A DNA stretch of 64,000 nt from contig JAQTHZ010000001.1 in NCBI GenBank assembly GCA_029433365.1, positions 248,001 to 312,000 of the forward strand. Direction: 5' to 3'. Source of the stretch: Orbaceae bacterium ESL0721. GTDB taxonomy: Bacteria; Pseudomonadota; Gammaproteobacteria; Enterobacterales; Orbaceae. Shown here piece by piece: positions 63,801-64,000 of the stretch. The position numbers and the translations under genes were made by a program. Position 1 is the stretch's first letter. Each line of letters begins with the position of its first letter. The notes under the pieces are model-generated. The model was given only the letters and a program-made list of their open reading frames with translations, ran no database searches and was not told the DNA's origin.

Positions 63801-64000
63801 CATCAGGTGTTGCCGGCGCAGCAGCGGTAATGGCAGCAACTGGAGGTTATATAAGTGGACCCGGCACAGCTACATCTGATTCTATTCCTTCCATGCTCTC
63901 TAACGGTGAATATGTCGTAAATGCAGCATCTGTTAAAAAATACGGGGTTGATTATTTACATGCCATCAATACAGGTCGTTTACATCATTATGCAACAGGC
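60839..64000 (+). CDS. Tail length tape measure protein, C-terminus cut by window edge
   Basis: A frame open for at least 1,054 residues, with no stop before the window end. The N-terminus MANKDMNIAMKFTADVNRAKDNI matches lambda-like tape measures. Hydrophobic helices lie near residues 200 to 235 (PPLFTAATLSVGAFIAVTYG), long coiled coils near 415 to 500, an Ala/Ser-rich stretch near 920 to 1000, and the C-terminal GGYISGPGTATSDSIPSMLSN-type motif. Length of the protein sets tail length: over 1,050 residues implies roughly 150 nm or more by the usual 1.5 angstroms per residue. Confidence 0.9.
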   Translation, partial: MANKDMNIAMKFTADVNRAKDNISQLNADLKESASVVQDANKKNAQSYKDVYTAQTEAMNRGTRAAAEIEKQSKAQETAAKAAQVHQKEVEKLRNGLDKLLGSIDPATKGLGRLDELESKLRQSKKAGILDNDTFDDYLGKINNQRAALSTVNSLSEGTKKLTLNTKTSRRELKSFIQQLTSGNFGNAGNALFNLGNTTGLLPPLFTAATLSVGAFIAVTYGIIKVIVSLAAEQERFNRALAATGNYAGTTAGNLAAMSNRIGKINSNYSDTSKVITDLAGKGNLTAKSIENIAAASAYMSAVTGENAQDTIKSFNNIQDSVTKWALESNEQYHWLDLATYQRIATLEEQGNTEEAIAVATGRYASVMEQRAKDMENQLNWLSRGWKNLTNDISDSLDVFSYLSRSALSLSSDDEELSRLENMKAEFEKKVDDLKSNNGSSGWIQLYSRDIEKLQKDIDKLKEKLKPKQDKTRLDNEQQKINDRANDSQKKLSEQWKQNRTETEKQADAVENLRKNYEALWATVKGRESLQKKGVMSEDGKTFSGGQYDKDNKQITDSGLEKYNENLARSIQLEKEHTTLAKVMFDITKGQYKNASKEEKDRAIALAKQIDAQKAANKEKNKKVKDPSLNNDKTNLGLQQQLNQLLYGTKASGEAVGQWYNNLLAQFKKTGNNKGINLIDQLLPLKKAEANLDEIITKIQQQQSKQATTEQTIQAQVVNGVITQIEAQNQLVDVHKKSAEELKQYLPILQQMTTLPGKASEDAQKALVALKLQISGLQQTTDALTNAFKNGLQNGIQSSLEGLARGTFKLNDALLNLVQSIASSMAQIASKGLAEMAMNGLGKLFNSSNEADESDGTDTKIKTSLVEGSTILTTAMDASFAKGAMLISNAAGQTTATTPEIQGTPLVEPVATTPVKGVQDQVSAKASAQASAQMGDAITSAASSGAVSLGTAIATSAATGSNIFSAALNSVFSTAISSIMSAMASSTSSGVAGAAAVMAATGGYISGPGTATSDSIPSMLSNGEYVVNAASVKKYGVDYLHAINTGRLHHYATG

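Larger units (their letters stand above)
37811..64000. mobile_element. Mu-type transposable prophage, BcepMu-like layout, siphovirus-type tail; right end beyond window
   Basis: A leftward early operon (45934 to about 37823) carries DDE transposase A, ATPase B, Gam, GemA and Mor; a rightward part carries repressor, lysis, packaging, head and tail genes. Divergent early and late arms and an A protein with an integrase-core DD35E domain fit the BcepMu group rather than Mu itself. Head genes follow Mu order (terminase, DUF935 portal, F, G, I/Z, T). No sheath gene lies between tail terminator and tube, so the tail is predicted non-contractile. All genes except the left-most one look intact. 26 kb are visible; such phages are usually 36 to 40 kb. 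Confidence 0.93.

Overview
The window is bacterial chromosome from a low-GC gammaproteobacterium carrying most of a transposable prophage. Gene order (aroA-cmk-rpsA-ihfB-comEC-lpxK-ycaR-kdsB, tex beside greB, seqA-pgm) and protein similarity to Escherichia coli place the host in Gammaproteobacteria. AT richness together with SeqA, SlyB, UbiG and YgfZ suggests an Orbales-type gut symbiont (Gilliamella or relatives) or, less likely, a Pasteurellaceae-like lineage. That placement is inference.

Host part (1 to about 37,810): dapA (cut by the window start), a Nif3-family gene, birA, a YcaD-like transporter, murB and tex run leftward. greB-gmk is divergent from tex. glk-corA faces gmk, and ssb follows on the plus strand. 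The long leftward aroA to kdsB block covers aromatic, nucleotide, translation and lipid A/KDO functions, but msbA is missing from its usual place between comEC and lpxK. Then come an XRE regulator, ptrA and prfC. ilvY has lost its usual ilvC partner and is followed by a secreted 3-hydroxybutyrate-oligomer-hydrolase-like protein. A 20-copy 8-bp tandem repeat, a stand-alone Ner/Nlp regulator, a siderophore-interacting reductase, slyB, seqA-pgm, guaB, ubiG and ygfZ complete the host part.

Prophage part (about 37,811 to the window end, right end not seen): a Mu-type phage with the divergent layout known from BcepMu. A leftward early operon holds a small DNA-binding protein, a winged-helix protein, a coiled-coil protein, DDE transposase A, ATPase B, Gam, GemA and a Mor activator. 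A rightward lysogeny group holds the repressor, a tail-anchored ORF6C-like protein and a lipoprotein. The rightward late genes encode holin, transglycosylase and Rz/Rz1, then small packaging genes, terminase, portal and head genes, then tail terminator, tail tube, a frameshifted chaperone and the tape measure. No tail sheath gene lies between tail terminator and tube, so a long non-contractile tail is expected.

The most notable signals are regulatory. Two late promoters, upstream of the lysis genes and of the gpI-type protease, share a 22-bp dyad with identical spacing to a -10-like hexamer. Each is followed by a hairpin that contains the Shine-Dalgarno sequence of the next gene. The early promoter has a perfect operator filling the spacer between its -35 and -10 boxes. 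Other points of interest are a clear T-TTT-TTT frameshift site, a nested scaffold gene, a small Acb2/Tad1-hairpin-like protein (possible anti-CBASS or anti-Thoeris factor) next to the capsid genes, and a broken lipoprotein with 18-bp repeats at the prophage left edge.
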